Assembly: GCF_042659445.1 (NCBI RefSeq) | Contig: NZ_JBHSSR010000001.1 | Reading direction: 5' to 3' (one strand) | Length of the DNA stretch: 64,000 bases | Source of the DNA: Macrococcoides epidermidis | GTDB taxonomy: Bacteria > Bacillota > Bacilli > Staphylococcales > Staphylococcaceae | Part shown: in pieces, positions 17,103 through 26,165 of the stretch | Numbering within the stretch: position 1 is the stretch's first letter | How the letters are laid out: every line of letters begins with the position of its first letter | Notes under the pieces: model-generated | What the model saw: the letters and a program-made list of their open reading frames with translations, nothing else | What the model was told of the DNA's origin: nothing | Database searches by the model: none | Made by a program: the position numbers and the translations under genes

Positions 17103-18243
17103 CTTCGTAACCTCTAATTAATGATAAGTAATAGTTAATGCCGTTCAGTAATACTTTTTCATCAAAGTTAAATTGATTATGATGTAAACCATGTACATAG
17201 CCTTTTTGTTCATTTCTGCAACCGAGAAATACAAAGTAAGTTGGAGCTAGGCTGCTATAGAAAGAAAAATCTTCTCCGAATAAATAGGGTACATCTTTTT
17301 TTACAGCGACAAGATTAGATTGTGCAATACTTTGTACAACTTTGTCTTCAAGAGATGAATCGTTGATTGTTGGAGGATATCCTTCAGAAAATTCGACATT
17401 GACCTCACAATGTGTTGTTAATGATACGGCTTGTGCAATGTGTTCCATTTGCTGCTGGATAATATTTAAATCAGCTGAACGATATGTTCTGATTGTACCT
17501 TCTAAATATCCATTGGAAGGTACAGTATTTATCGCTTCACCAGCATTAAACTTTCCGATGTGAATAATATTACGTTCTAGTCCTGGTAAATAGAACTGCT
17601 GGAGTGTACTAACTTGATTTAAGACTTGAATTAAAGCGTTGCTTGCAGCATGGCCTTGCTCTTTATTTGCAACATGTGCACTTTTACCATTAATAAAGAA
17701 TCGATATTCAGTTGCACTGGCTGTAATTTCATGACTTCTGTAAATCATTTCTCTTTCGGGATGATCAGGCATCATATGGATACCGTATATCGCTTTTATA
17801 TTATATGCTTCAAAATTAAAGTTTTGTATCAGTAAATTAGCACCAGCATTTGCTTCTTCCGACGGTTGAAATATGAACATAATATTATGTTTTAATGGTG
17901 TTTTCTGACGCATTGCGTATACTTCTTCCATTAATGATAGTAACATCGTCGTATGACCATCATGGCCACATGCGTGCATAACATTCGGCACAGTAGATTT
18001 GTATTCAATATCGTTTTGTTCTTCAATCGGCAGTGCGTCAATATCAGCACGAAACGCGATTGTTTCGTTTGAAGATCCCCAGATGATTGCAATAACTCCT
18101 GTATCAAGAGGGGTAAAGAATTCAATGCCAAGCGATTGTATTCTTTTAATAATATATGTTGTTGTATGATGTTCTTTCAGGCCTAGTTCAGGATACTGAT
18201 GTAATGTACGTCGCGTAGTAATAATGTTATCTAGATTTATCAT
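17092..18243 (-). CDS. hipO: N-acetyl-diaminopimelate deacetylase (M20 family, HipO-like)
   Basis: M20 metallo-amidohydrolase, 383 aa, commonly labelled hippurate hydrolase. In this operon, behind an acetyltransferase, the likely reaction is deacetylation of N-acetyl-LL-diaminopimelate. Metal-site motifs are FRADIDALP (D67) and HACGHDGH (C92, H94, H97), then QPSEEANAGA with the general-base Glu and a C-terminal LFGEDFSFY stretch. A shorter M20 relative, DapE, does the succinyl version in other bacteria. ATG start 54 bases after dapD; overlaps alr by 11 bases. Confidence 0.9.
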   Translation of the reverse strand: MINLDNIITTRRTLHQYPELGLKEHHTTTYIIKRIQSLGIEFFTPLDTGVIAIIWGSSNETIAFRADIDALPIEEQNDIEYKSTVPNVMHACGHDGHTTMLLSLMEEVYAMRQKTPLKHNIMFIFQPSEEANAGANLLIQNFNFEAYNIKAIYGIHMMPDHPEREMIYRSHEITASATEYRFFINGKSAHVANKEQGHAASNALIQVLNQVSTLQQFYLPGLERNIIHIGKFNAGEAINTVPSNGYLEGTIRTYRSADLNIIQQQMEHIAQAVSLTTHCEVNVEFSEGYPPTINDSSLEDKVVQSIAQSNLVAVKKDVPYLFGEDFSFYSSLAPTYFVFLGCRNEQKGYVHGLHHNQFNFDEKVLLNGINYYLSLIRGYEDEC

Positions 18244-18297
18244 TGTGTCACCTTTCTATAGTAGAATGAAAGGCTGATACATGTATCAGCCTATGTA

Positions 18298-19014
18298 TTA
18301 TTGATTTAATTGTCTTAAAGCACTTACGATTTCAATTTTAGAACCTTCAACTTCAGAAGCCTTCTTAATTACACGTGCAGGTGTTCCAGCAACAACGCTA
18401 CCTGCAGGAACATCTTCAGTAACGATAGCGCCCGCTGCAACGACAGCACCACGACCAACACGTACACCTTCTAAAATTACGGCATTTGCACCGATCAATA
18501 CATCATCTTCAATGATTACTGGTTGTGCACTAGGAGGCTCGATCACGCCTGCCAGAACAGCGCCTGCACCTACATGAACATTTTTACCAGTCGTAGCACG
18601 ACCTCCTAGCACAGCATTCATATCAATCATCGTACCTTCCCCGACAACTGCGCCAATATTAATTGTAGCACCCATCATAATAACAGCGTTATCGTCGATG
18701 ACAGCATGTTCACGGATAAAAGCACCTGGTTCAATACGTGCATTAATATTTCGTTGATCAATTAATGGAATTGCTGAGTTACGGCGGTCATATTCAACTT
18801 CGATTTCACTGAATATTGATTGATTCTCATTATAAAAAGCTTCAAAATCAGCTAGATCTCCGAATATTGTTTTTGACTGTGCACATCCAAATACTTTTAA
18901 CGTTTTAGGGAATGCAACATCTTCAAAATTTCCGTTTGCGTATACTTTTACCGGTGTTTGCTTTTTTGAATCACTAATGTATTGAATAATTTCTTGTGCT
19001 GATAAGTCTCTCAT
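18298..19014 (-). CDS. dapD: Tetrahydrodipicolinate N-acetyltransferase
   Basis: A left-handed beta-helix (hexapeptide repeat) acyltransferase, 238 aa, that acetylates tetrahydrodipicolinate from acetyl-CoA; it is called DapH in Bacillus and dapD in staphylococci. The isoleucine-patch repeats run from about residue 90 to 210 (IREHAVIDDNAVIMMGATINIGAVVGEGT and on). Length equals the staphylococcal enzyme (239). The Shine-Dalgarno AAAGGAG lies just before the ATG. The acetyl (not succinyl) variant agrees with the HipO-like deacetylase downstream. Confidence 0.94.
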   Translation of the reverse strand: MRDLSAQEIIQYISDSKKQTPVKVYANGNFEDVAFPKTLKVFGCAQSKTIFGDLADFEAFYNENQSIFSEIEVEYDRRNSAIPLIDQRNINARIEPGAFIREHAVIDDNAVIMMGATINIGAVVGEGTMIDMNAVLGGRATTGKNVHVGAGAVLAGVIEPPSAQPVIIEDDVLIGANAVILEGVRVGRGAVVAAGAIVTEDVPAGSVVAGTPARVIKKASEVEGSKIEIVSALRQLNQ

Positions 19015-19071
19015 AATAATCTCCTTTAAGATAATTTATTGATATGTTTTTAACTTTTTTATAAATATTCT

Positions 19072-19797
19072 TTATGATAAATTTTCAAATGTATAATATC
19101 CATTTTGCTTATTGATGAGTTGCTCAGCGACTTCGATGGCACCATTTGCAAAGATATCTTTACTTTGTGCACGGTGAATAATCTGTATTGTTTCATCAAT
19201 GCCTGCAAAAAGCACTTCATGTTCACCAGTAATCGTACCACCACGTACTACGCTGATACCAACGTCATCATGCGCTCTTACTTTATCTTCTAATGTACGG
19301 TCTGTGACAGGATTTAAAGATCTTTTCTCCTGAATTGCATCGAGTAGTTTAACGAGTGTACCGCTCGGACCATCAACTTTTTTGTTATGATGGCGCTCAA
19401 TCAGTTCAATATCATATTCTTTTAATAATGGGACTGCGTATTGGATGAGTTCAGTTAAGATATGCACGCCATAACTCATATTTGCACTAAAGAAAGTAGG
19501 CGTATATTGTGCTTTAATTTTCAATGCATCGATTATTGCTTCTTTTTCTCCGGTTGTGGCAATGACTAAAGGTATATTATGTTTGCTCTGAATGAGTGGC
19601 AGTGTAATTTCCGGATTGGAGAAATCAATAATCACATCCGCTTCAGGGAATTTATCATCCACATAATAGATTGGGTAGGGAAGCTGTCGCTCTGTCGTTC
19701 GTGACAAAATGATTCCCGTAATTTCATGTCCTTTATCTAATGCTAATTTAGCAACACGTTCGTTCATTGCTCCAAAACCTGCTAGTAAAATTTTCAA
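19072..19797 (-). CDS. dapB: 4-hydroxy-tetrahydrodipicolinate reductase
   Basis: NAD(P)H-dependent reductase of the diaminopimelate pathway, 241 aa. N-terminal Rossmann motif LLAGFGAMNERVA; active-site segment ERHHNKKVDGPSGT (H136/H137, K140, with substrate-binding GPSGT). TTG start, directly abutting the dapA stop (TAA TTG), with the Shine-Dalgarno AAGGTGA inside the end of dapA. It agrees closely with S. aureus DapB in length and motifs. The GFGAMN dinucleotide-binding motif is shorter than the classical GxGGRMG of enterobacterial DapB, as is usual for staphylococci. Confidence 0.95.
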   Translation of the reverse strand: MKILLAGFGAMNERVAKLALDKGHEITGIILSRTTERQLPYPIYYVDDKFPEADVIIDFSNPEITLPLIQSKHNIPLVIATTGEKEAIIDALKIKAQYTPTFFSANMSYGVHILTELIQYAVPLLKEYDIELIERHHNKKVDGPSGTLVKLLDAIQEKRSLNPVTDRTLEDKVRAHDDVGISVVRGGTITGEHEVLFAGIDETIQIIHRAQSKDIFANGAIEVAEQLINKQNGYYTFENLS

Positions 19798-20685
19798 TTA
19801 GATCACCTTACTTCTAAAGTTGTCATAAACATCACTAATGTGCTGCTGTTCTTCAACTAATAAAGGTACGAGCGGTAAACGTACTTCACCATTTGCGTAT
19901 CCGATATGCGTAACGAGTGCTTTAATCGGCATTGGGTTGATGTCAACTTCTAGTGCATTAAGTAAAGGTGCAATTGTATTGAACTTTTCTGTAGCCAGGG
20001 CAGGGTCATTATTAAATGTCGTATAAACTTCCTGAAATTCTTTTGGTATTGCATTTGCGATTACTGAAATAACGCCATCTCCACCGGCTTTATAGAATGG
20101 TACGACAATATCGTCATTACCACTATAAAGCATAAAATCATCAGGGATAATTGATTTAATATTTGCAGTATAGTCAAGATCGTGTGTTGCATCTTTTAAA
20201 GCATAGATATATGGATTTTGTGCTAATACTTCAACCGTTTCTGGTTCAATCGTCATATTCGTTCTTGCTGGTACATTATATAGTACAACAGGTAATTCAA
20301 CAGCGTTAGCAATAGTAGTAAAGTGTTCAATTAAACCTCTTTGGTTTGTTTTATTATAGTATGGTGTAATGAGCATAATACCATCTGCTCCAAGTGATTT
20401 TACTTTTAAAGAATGATCAATGCTTGCCTGCGTATTATTTGTTCCAGTACCTACGATAATCGGAACACGTTGATTTGAAATACGTACAGCGATTTCAACG
20501 AGTTTTAATTTTTCTTCTTCTGCTAATGTTGAACCTTCTCCTGTCGTACCATTAACAAATATCGCCTGAATATCATTATCGATAAGAAAATTAACATGAC
20601 GTTCGAAAGTCTCATAATCTACTTGTGAATTGGTAAAAGGGGTTGTAATTGCTACTGCAGTACCTTTAAATTGAACTTGTGTCAT
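19798..20685 (-). CDS. dapA: 4-hydroxy-tetrahydrodipicolinate synthase
   Basis: Aldolase-type TIM barrel condensing pyruvate with aspartate semialdehyde, the first committed step to diaminopimelate. Schiff-base lysine K164 in YALKDAT; Tyr136 in LYNVPARTN; TTGEG motif at 47-51. The open frame extends to 20724 but AAGGAGTG positions the ATG at 20685 (MTQVQFKGTAVAITTPF), giving 295 aa, the usual length. It sits 63 bases after asd and abuts dapB. Confidence 0.95.
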   Translation of the reverse strand: MTQVQFKGTAVAITTPFTNSQVDYETFERHVNFLIDNDIQAIFVNGTTGEGSTLAEEEKLKLVEIAVRISNQRVPIIVGTGTNNTQASIDHSLKVKSLGADGIMLITPYYNKTNQRGLIEHFTTIANAVELPVVLYNVPARTNMTIEPETVEVLAQNPYIYALKDATHDLDYTANIKSIIPDDFMLYSGNDDIVVPFYKAGGDGVISVIANAIPKEFQEVYTTFNNDPALATEKFNTIAPLLNALEVDINPMPIKALVTHIGYANGEVRLPLVPLLVEEQQHISDVYDNFRSKVI

Positions 20686-20762
20686 ATGAACACTCCTTGA
20701 TAATTTATGATGATTATTGTGCATTTTTTCGATAGCTATTTATTATTTACTATTCCTATTTA

Positions 20763-21749
20763 CTATTTATGATTGTTCAAATGAATCTGTTCTAAAATTT
20801 GAACAGCATTAAGTGCTGCGCCTTTTAGTAAGTTATCTGCTGTACACCAAATATGGAATGAATTATCTAGCGTGTCATCTTCTCTAATTCTTCCTACAAA
20901 TACTTCATCTTTACCCGTTGTATTAATGGCTAAAGGGTATTCATTATTCGCAACGTCATCGATAAGGATAACACCTTCAGTTTGTTCAAATAGATGACGT
21001 AAATCCTGTACTGTTGCTGGTTGCTCTAAAGTTACATTGATAGCAACAGAATGCGAATCCTGCACAGGAACACGTACACATGTTGCTGTTACTTTTAGGT
21101 CAGGTAAATTTAATATTTTCTTTGTTTCATCAATCATCTTCTGTTCTTCTTTTGTATAGCCACTTTCTAAAAATACATCGATATGTGGTAATACATTATT
21201 GTAAATAGGGTGAGGGTAGTTCTTTGGTGCTTCACCTTTAGCGCCATTGATTAAATCGTTTCTTCCGGCAACACCGCTACCAGACACCGCCTGATAAGTT
21301 GTATATGCCACACGCTTTAAACCATATTTATCTTGAAGCGGTTTTAAAGGGACGACTGACTGAATCGTTGAACAGTTTGGATTTGCGATAATTTTTCTGT
21401 TTAATTGTGGGCTATTCACTTCCGGTACGATTAAATCAATACCTTCTTCCATTCTATATGCACTTGAATTATCTATAACAATGCTTCCTGCTTGTTCAAA
21501 CAGAGGAGAGAACTTTAAGCTCGTGCTACCTCCTGCACTCATTAATACAAAATCATACTTTTCATTCGCTTTTTCTTCTGTTAATTCTTCTGTAATATAC
21601 GTTTTACCTTGATAAACAACTTCTTTATTTGCAGATCTTGCTGAAGTAAATAATGTAAGTTCATTAAATGGGATTGATTTTCTTTCGAGTACTTCTAACA
21701 TTTTTTGACCGACTAAACCAGTTGCACCTACGACTGCGATTTTATACAT
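20763..21749 (-). CDS. asd: Aspartate-semialdehyde dehydrogenase
   Basis: NADPH-dependent reduction of aspartyl phosphate to aspartate semialdehyde, the branch point to lysine, threonine and methionine. NADP-binding GATGLVGQ near the N-terminus; catalytic Cys126 in NPNCST; substrate-binding region VAYTTYQAVSGSG. A GTG at 21758 is in frame but sits 3 bases from the Shine-Dalgarno; the ATG at 21749 has AAGGAG at 8 bases and gives 328 aa starting MYKIAVVGATG. Second gene of the lysC operon. Confidence 0.95.
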   Translation of the reverse strand: MYKIAVVGATGLVGQKMLEVLERKSIPFNELTLFTSARSANKEVVYQGKTYITEELTEEKANEKYDFVLMSAGGSTSLKFSPLFEQAGSIVIDNSSAYRMEEGIDLIVPEVNSPQLNRKIIANPNCSTIQSVVPLKPLQDKYGLKRVAYTTYQAVSGSGVAGRNDLINGAKGEAPKNYPHPIYNNVLPHIDVFLESGYTKEEQKMIDETKKILNLPDLKVTATCVRVPVQDSHSVAINVTLEQPATVQDLRHLFEQTEGVILIDDVANNEYPLAINTTGKDEVFVGRIREDDTLDNSFHIWCTADNLLKGAALNAVQILEQIHLNNHK

Positions 21750-21831
21750 TTCATACACTCCTTATAATTAATCAATTATTTACTTATATGTTACGCATTT
21801 TCTTTAATGAGTTAAAGTGTTTTAATAAAAA

Positions 21832-23073
21832 TTAAACATTAAATTTTTCACATAATATTTGTACTGCTTGCTTTGCATTTCCAGCATCTACTACTAATGA
21901 AATACTGATTTCACTTGTCGATACCTGATAGTATGCAATCTGCTCCTCGATTAAAGACATAAATACTTTTGACGCGACACCAGACATATCACGCATACCT
22001 GAACCGATGATCGATACTTTCGCATAGTTATCTTTAATTTCATGGAGTAGGGCAGGGTATGATGCAGTTAACTGATCAATAATTGCTTTAATCTGATATT
22101 GTTCTGTATTTTTCATCGTAAATGATAACTGCATACCATCGATATTTACTGTCTGAGAAATCATATCGATATTGATCTGATTTTGTTCTAATAATTCGTA
22201 AAGAGAGGTTAATACTTTTGTATCGTGCATTGGATAAGATAAAGTTACGTAATTCATATCTTCATCTAATGCAATTCCTGTTACTGCTTTTCTTTCAATG
22301 ATTTGTTCATTTGGCACAATCCATGTTCCTTTCTCTTCGGATAAAGTTTTTCCGGTATATATTTTAGTATTGTTATTATAAGCGATTTCAATACATCGTG
22401 TTTCAAGTACGCCAGCTCCGAGTGATGACAGTTCCATCATTTCTTCAAAACTTACATAGTCCATCTTCATTGTTTCTGGATATACTCTCGGGTCGGTACC
22501 AAATATTCCTATTACGTCAGAATATATTTCACATGATGATTGAAGTGATGCTGCAAGTGCTACTGCTGTTGTATCACTTCCACCACGACCAAGTGTCGTT
22601 AACTCATCTTCATGATTGATACCTTGAAAGCCAGCTACAATAATAATATCTTTTGTCTTAAATAGTTCCTGTAATTTAGTCGTGTTAATAGACTGAATCT
22701 TACTTTTTAGATGATGACCTTCAGTGCGTATTCCAGCCTGCGCTCCCGTTAAAGCAACGGATTCTACTGATAAATCATTTAATATGATTGAAAGATAAGC
22801 GATGGTTTGCTGCTCACCTGTGGTTAATAACATAGCTAGTGCACTTTCTTTTGGACGTTCTGTAAGTGACGCTACATTTTTGAGTAGTGCATCCGTTGTC
22901 TTTCCCATCGCTGAAACAACGACGACGAGTTTTTCCTTTTGTTCAACACGCTTTTTAAGATAATCAGCAATGTGCCTAATCTTATTAAAATCAGCAACAG
23001 AACTTCCGCCAAATTTTAATACTTTGATATTACTTGCTTTTTCTTCTGTCTGAATACTGTTTTCTGTTATCAA
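21832..23073 (-). CDS. lysC: Aspartate kinase (lysine-controlled)
   Basis: First enzyme of the aspartate family pathway: phosphorylates aspartate. 413 aa with kinase motif VLKFGGSSVADF (about residues 18-29), GRGGSDTTAVALAA, and two C-terminal ACT domains (about 270-410), the usual site of lysine feedback. TTG start with GGAGG 7 bases upstream. First gene of an eight-gene operon running to lysA. A lysine riboswitch with a terminator lies in its leader, so supply is regulated both at transcription and, probably, by ACT-domain inhibition. Confidence 0.95.
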   Translation of the reverse strand: MITENSIQTEEKASNIKVLKFGGSSVADFNKIRHIADYLKKRVEQKEKLVVVVSAMGKTTDALLKNVASLTERPKESALAMLLTTGEQQTIAYLSIILNDLSVESVALTGAQAGIRTEGHHLKSKIQSINTTKLQELFKTKDIIIVAGFQGINHEDELTTLGRGGSDTTAVALAASLQSSCEIYSDVIGIFGTDPRVYPETMKMDYVSFEEMMELSSLGAGVLETRCIEIAYNNNTKIYTGKTLSEEKGTWIVPNEQIIERKAVTGIALDEDMNYVTLSYPMHDTKVLTSLYELLEQNQINIDMISQTVNIDGMQLSFTMKNTEQYQIKAIIDQLTASYPALLHEIKDNYAKVSIIGSGMRDMSGVASKVFMSLIEEQIAYYQVSTSEISISLVVDAGNAKQAVQILCEKFNV

Positions 23074-23103
23074 TTTTTTGCCTCCTGCAAGGGGTCATCA
23101 CCA

Positions 23104-23320
23104 ACAAAAAAACAAGCCCAGAGACATCTGGACTTGTTGAATTTATATACAAGCGATGCACTCCATTATTTTTCAATAATGACAAATCCATAGCTCTTAA
23201 CCTGTGGATCCAACATAGTATTCACTGCAATCAATACTATATTTCGGCATCTCACCCTTTCAGTAATTCATTTGCAGAATTACCATTACTTACTCATGAT
23301 CGATGCGCCTCATCTGTTAC
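23104..23320 (-). promoter_or_regulatory. Lysine riboswitch (L box) with terminator, before lysC
   Basis: On the minus strand the leader carries L-box landmarks in order: AGATGAGGCGCATCGATC at the 5' end (near 23320), GAGTAAGTAATGGTAATTCTGC-like loop sequence shortly after, GAAAGGGTGAGATGCCGAA (near 23260), and GGAGTGCATCGC (near 23160) closing the basal helix with the 5' end. The expression platform is a 12-bp terminator (arms 23127-23138 and 23111-23122, one G-U pair) followed by seven T on the minus strand. High lysine would therefore stop transcription before lysC. Confidence 0.93.
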
Positions 23321-23342
23321 ATTTATTTAATTGATATTTAAT

Positions 23343-23371
23343 ATACTACAGAAAGATTTTAAAATTGTAAA
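23343..23371 (-). promoter_or_regulatory. Promoter of the lysC operon
   Basis: TTTACA (complement of 23366-23371), a 17-bp spacer and TAGTAT (complement of 23343-23348) place the transcript start about 15 bases before the riboswitch aptamer. Confidence 0.7.
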
Positions 23372-23421
23372 GTGTTTTGAGAAAATTTAAAAATAATAGT
23401 TTATTTAACAATACTTAAAAT

Positions 23422-23454
23422 CAAAAAACGTGTATTCATAAAATGAATACACGC
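23422..23454 (-). terminator. Terminator of the YkpA-like ABC-F gene
   Basis: Arms CGTGTATTCAT (23430-23440) and ATGAATACACG (23444-23454) with a 3-base loop; on the minus strand six T follow. It lies 11 bases after the stop. Confidence 0.9.
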
Positions 23455-23464
23455 AAGAAAATAT

Positions 23465-25060
23465 TTATTTAAGTACACCTTGTTCTTTTAAGTATTCTTC
23501 ATAAGTAATTTCTTTAGAAAGGTTTGCATTTAAGTCAATAACACGATTGGCAATTGTGTTAATGAACTCAAAGTCATGAGAAGTAAAGATCAGTGAACCT
23601 TTAAATGCCTTTAAACCATCATTGACAGAAGTGATACTTTCTAAGTCTAAATGGTTTGTTGGCTCATCAAGTAATAATACGTTCGCTGATGATAACATCA
23701 TCTTACTTAACATACATCTTACTTTTTCTCCTCCTGATAATACAGTTGCTTTTTTACGTACTTCTTCACCAGAGAATAACATGCGACCTAAGAATCCGCG
23801 TAAGAAAGTTTCCGTTTGTTCCTCAGGCGGTGCATATTGACGTAACCATTCTACTAAGTCGATATTTTTACCTTCAAAGAATTCTGAGTTATCTTTCGGT
23901 AAATAACTTTGTGACGTTGTCACACCCCATTTGTAAGAACCCTCATCCGGTTCCATTTCACCAGCTAAAATACGAAGTAGGGTAGTCTTAGCAATTTCAG
24001 AATCACCGACTAGTACTGCTTTATCGTTTGGATTCATCGTAAATGATAAGTTATCAATAACTTTTACGCCATCGATAGTTTTAGTTAAACCTTGAACTTG
24101 TAGTAACTCATTACCAATTTCACGTTCTGGTTTAAAGTTAACGAAAGGATATTTACGGCTAGAAGGCTGGATATCATCTAATTCAATCTTTTCTAACATT
24201 TTCTTACGGCTTGTTGCTTGTTTAGATTTAGAAGCATTTGCTGAGAATCGTGCAACGAAGTCCTGTAATTCTTTAATCTTTTCTTCTTTTTTCTTATTAG
24301 AGTCTTGTAGCATTTGTTGTGCTAACTGACTTGATTGATACCAGAAGTCATAGTTCCCAACATAAATTTTAATTTTACCGTAGTCTAAATCAGCAATATG
24401 CGTACATACGTTATTTAAGAAATGACGGTCATGTGATACAACGATTACTGTGTTTTCAAAGTTAATCAAGAATTCCTCTAACCAGCTGATTGCAGGAATA
24501 TCTAAACCGTTGGTAGGCTCATCGAGTAATAATACATCTGGCTCACCAAATAATGCTTGTGCTAAAAGAATCTTAACTTTCTGGTTATTTTCAAGTTCAG
24601 ACATTTTCTTTTCGTGTAGATCATCTTTGATGCCAAGACCAGACAATAATACTTGTGCATCACTTTCAGCAGTCCAGCCGCCCATTTCACCAAACTCACC
24701 TTCAAGTTCAGCTGCACGCATACCATCTTCATCACTGAAGTCTGGTTTCATATAGATTTCATTCTTTTCTTTCATGACATTCCAAAGCTTTTCATTACCA
24801 CGAAGTACAACATCAAGTACACGTTCATCTTCATAAGCGAAGTGGTCCTGTTTTAATATTGATAATCGTTCGTCTTTTCCTAATGAAACATGACCTGATT
24901 GAGAGTCAAGCTCACCTGAAAGAATTTTTAGGAAAGTAGATTTTCCTGCACCGTTTGCTCCGATTAAACCGTAGCAGTTTCCGGGTGTGAATTTTATGTT
25001 CACATCTTCAAATAATTTTCTATCACCGAATCGTAAACTAACATTAGATACTTGTAACAT
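23465..25060 (-). CDS. ABC-F ATPase, YkpA/YbiT type
   Basis: A 531-aa duplicated-ATPase ABC-F protein without membrane segments; such proteins act on the ribosome. First domain: Walker A GANGAGKS (about residues 34-41), Walker B LLLDEPTNGLDIP. Second domain: signature LSGGEKVR and Walker B LLLDEPTNHLDLE. The second Walker A reads GDSEIAKTT, with Ala in place of the last Gly, and the first signature is LENNQKVK rather than LSGGQ. Both oddities resemble what I recall of the YkpA/YbiT subgroup, so they may be family traits. Housekeeping rather than resistance is likely, given the core location beside cvfB. Confidence 0.88.
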   Translation of the reverse strand: MLQVSNVSLRFGDRKLFEDVNIKFTPGNCYGLIGANGAGKSTFLKILSGELDSQSGHVSLGKDERLSILKQDHFAYEDERVLDVVLRGNEKLWNVMKEKNEIYMKPDFSDEDGMRAAELEGEFGEMGGWTAESDAQVLLSGLGIKDDLHEKKMSELENNQKVKILLAQALFGEPDVLLLDEPTNGLDIPAISWLEEFLINFENTVIVVSHDRHFLNNVCTHIADLDYGKIKIYVGNYDFWYQSSQLAQQMLQDSNKKKEEKIKELQDFVARFSANASKSKQATSRKKMLEKIELDDIQPSSRKYPFVNFKPEREIGNELLQVQGLTKTIDGVKVIDNLSFTMNPNDKAVLVGDSEIAKTTLLRILAGEMEPDEGSYKWGVTTSQSYLPKDNSEFFEGKNIDLVEWLRQYAPPEEQTETFLRGFLGRMLFSGEEVRKKATVLSGGEKVRCMLSKMMLSSANVLLLDEPTNHLDLESITSVNDGLKAFKGSLIFTSHDFEFINTIANRVIDLNANLSKEITYEEYLKEQGVLK

Positions 25061-25191
25061 TGAGTGGTCTCCTTTAATTTATAATCAGTAAGATTATATC
25101 ATAGTTTGATAAGAAATAGATATTACTGATTTCTTACTTACACAGATAGTTCTATTATACTGTTAATTCTGACGAATGGGTGAAAATGTGC

Positions 25192-25197
25192 TATAAT
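25192..25197 (+). promoter_or_regulatory. cvfB promoter -10
   Basis: TATAAT at 25192-25197 with a weak TCTGAC about 18 bases upstream, 40 bases before the cvfB ATG. Confidence 0.5.
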
Positions 25198-25236
25198 GAT
25201 TTATTGAAATAGGTATTTAACCTAAAGGAGAGACAT

Positions 25237-26103
25237 ATGGAGAACAAACAATTATCAGGTAGTATCGACTTTTTACGCGTCGATCGATTAGAAGGGTCTA
25301 CGTATTACTTACTTGGACCGAATAGTGAAGTCGTAAAGTTAAATCAATCAGAAGTATTAGAAGATGATGAATTAGAAATTGGTGAGGATTATTCTTTCTT
25401 TGTATATCCAGGTCGTACTGGAGATTTATTTGCAACCCAAAATATTCCCGATATTTCAACTGACCGCTATGACTGGGTAAAAGTGATTAAGAAAGATAGA
25501 GACGGGGTTACGGTAGATATCGGTATCCCACGTGAAATCGTTATTCCGTGGGAAGATCTACCGAAAGTAAAAGAAGTTTGGCCGGAAGCAGGAGATGAAG
25601 TATTTGCTTGTCTTCGTGTAGACAGAAATGATCAGTTATATGGACGTTTAGCAAGTGAAACGATGGTCGATGCCATGTTTACACCAGCACCAGAAGAGCT
25701 GTTACACAAGACGATCACAGCACATCCATACCGTTTATTACGTATCGGAACGTTTCTTTTATCTAAAGAGGGTTACAAAATATTCGTTCACGAATCAGAA
25801 CGTAGAAGTGAACCTAGACTTGGTGAAGCAGTAGAAGTACGAATTATCGGACATAAAGAAGATGGAACTTTAAATGGTTCATTTTTACCACTTGCACATG
25901 AGCGCTTAGATGATGATTCAGAGCAAATCTTAAAGTTATTAGAAGAATACGGTGGTGAACTGCCATTCTCTGATAAGTCAGATCCTGAAGCGATAAAAGA
26001 AGTCTTTAACATGAGTAAAGGTAGTTTTAAACGTGCGATTGGCCGCTTATATAAAAACAAACGCATCGTGATTGAAGCGGATAAAATTAAAGCGGTTGAA
26101 TAA
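25237..26103 (+). CDS. cvfB: CvfB, S1-domain RNA-binding regulator
   Basis: A 288-aa homologue of conserved virulence factor B (YitL in Bacillus): three S1-like OB domains and a C-terminal winged helix (about residues 235-285, MSKGSFKRAIGRLYKNKRI). In S. aureus CvfB binds RNA and affects toxin expression and virulence. The ATG follows AAAGGAGAG. Length is close to the S. aureus protein (300). Single gene with promoter and a very strong terminator, divergent from the ABC-F gene. Confidence 0.93.
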   Translation: MENKQLSGSIDFLRVDRLEGSTYYLLGPNSEVVKLNQSEVLEDDELEIGEDYSFFVYPGRTGDLFATQNIPDISTDRYDWVKVIKKDRDGVTVDIGIPREIVIPWEDLPKVKEVWPEAGDEVFACLRVDRNDQLYGRLASETMVDAMFTPAPEELLHKTITAHPYRLLRIGTFLLSKEGYKIFVHESERRSEPRLGEAVEVRIIGHKEDGTLNGSFLPLAHERLDDDSEQILKLLEEYGGELPFSDKSDPEAIKEVFNMSKGSFKRAIGRLYKNKRIVIEADKIKAVE

Positions 26104-26118
26104 TAAGTTCATATAATC

Positions 26119-26165
26119 AAAACCAACATTGCCGGATACTTCAAGTATCCGGCAATGTTGGTTTT
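26119..26165. terminator. Bidirectional terminator between cvfB and the SDR gene
   Basis: A perfect 22-bp stem (26119-26140 with 26144-26165) with only a 3-base loop, flanked by A4 and T4. It covers the last two bases of the SDR stop codon. Unusually long and perfect for a terminator. Confidence 0.93.
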
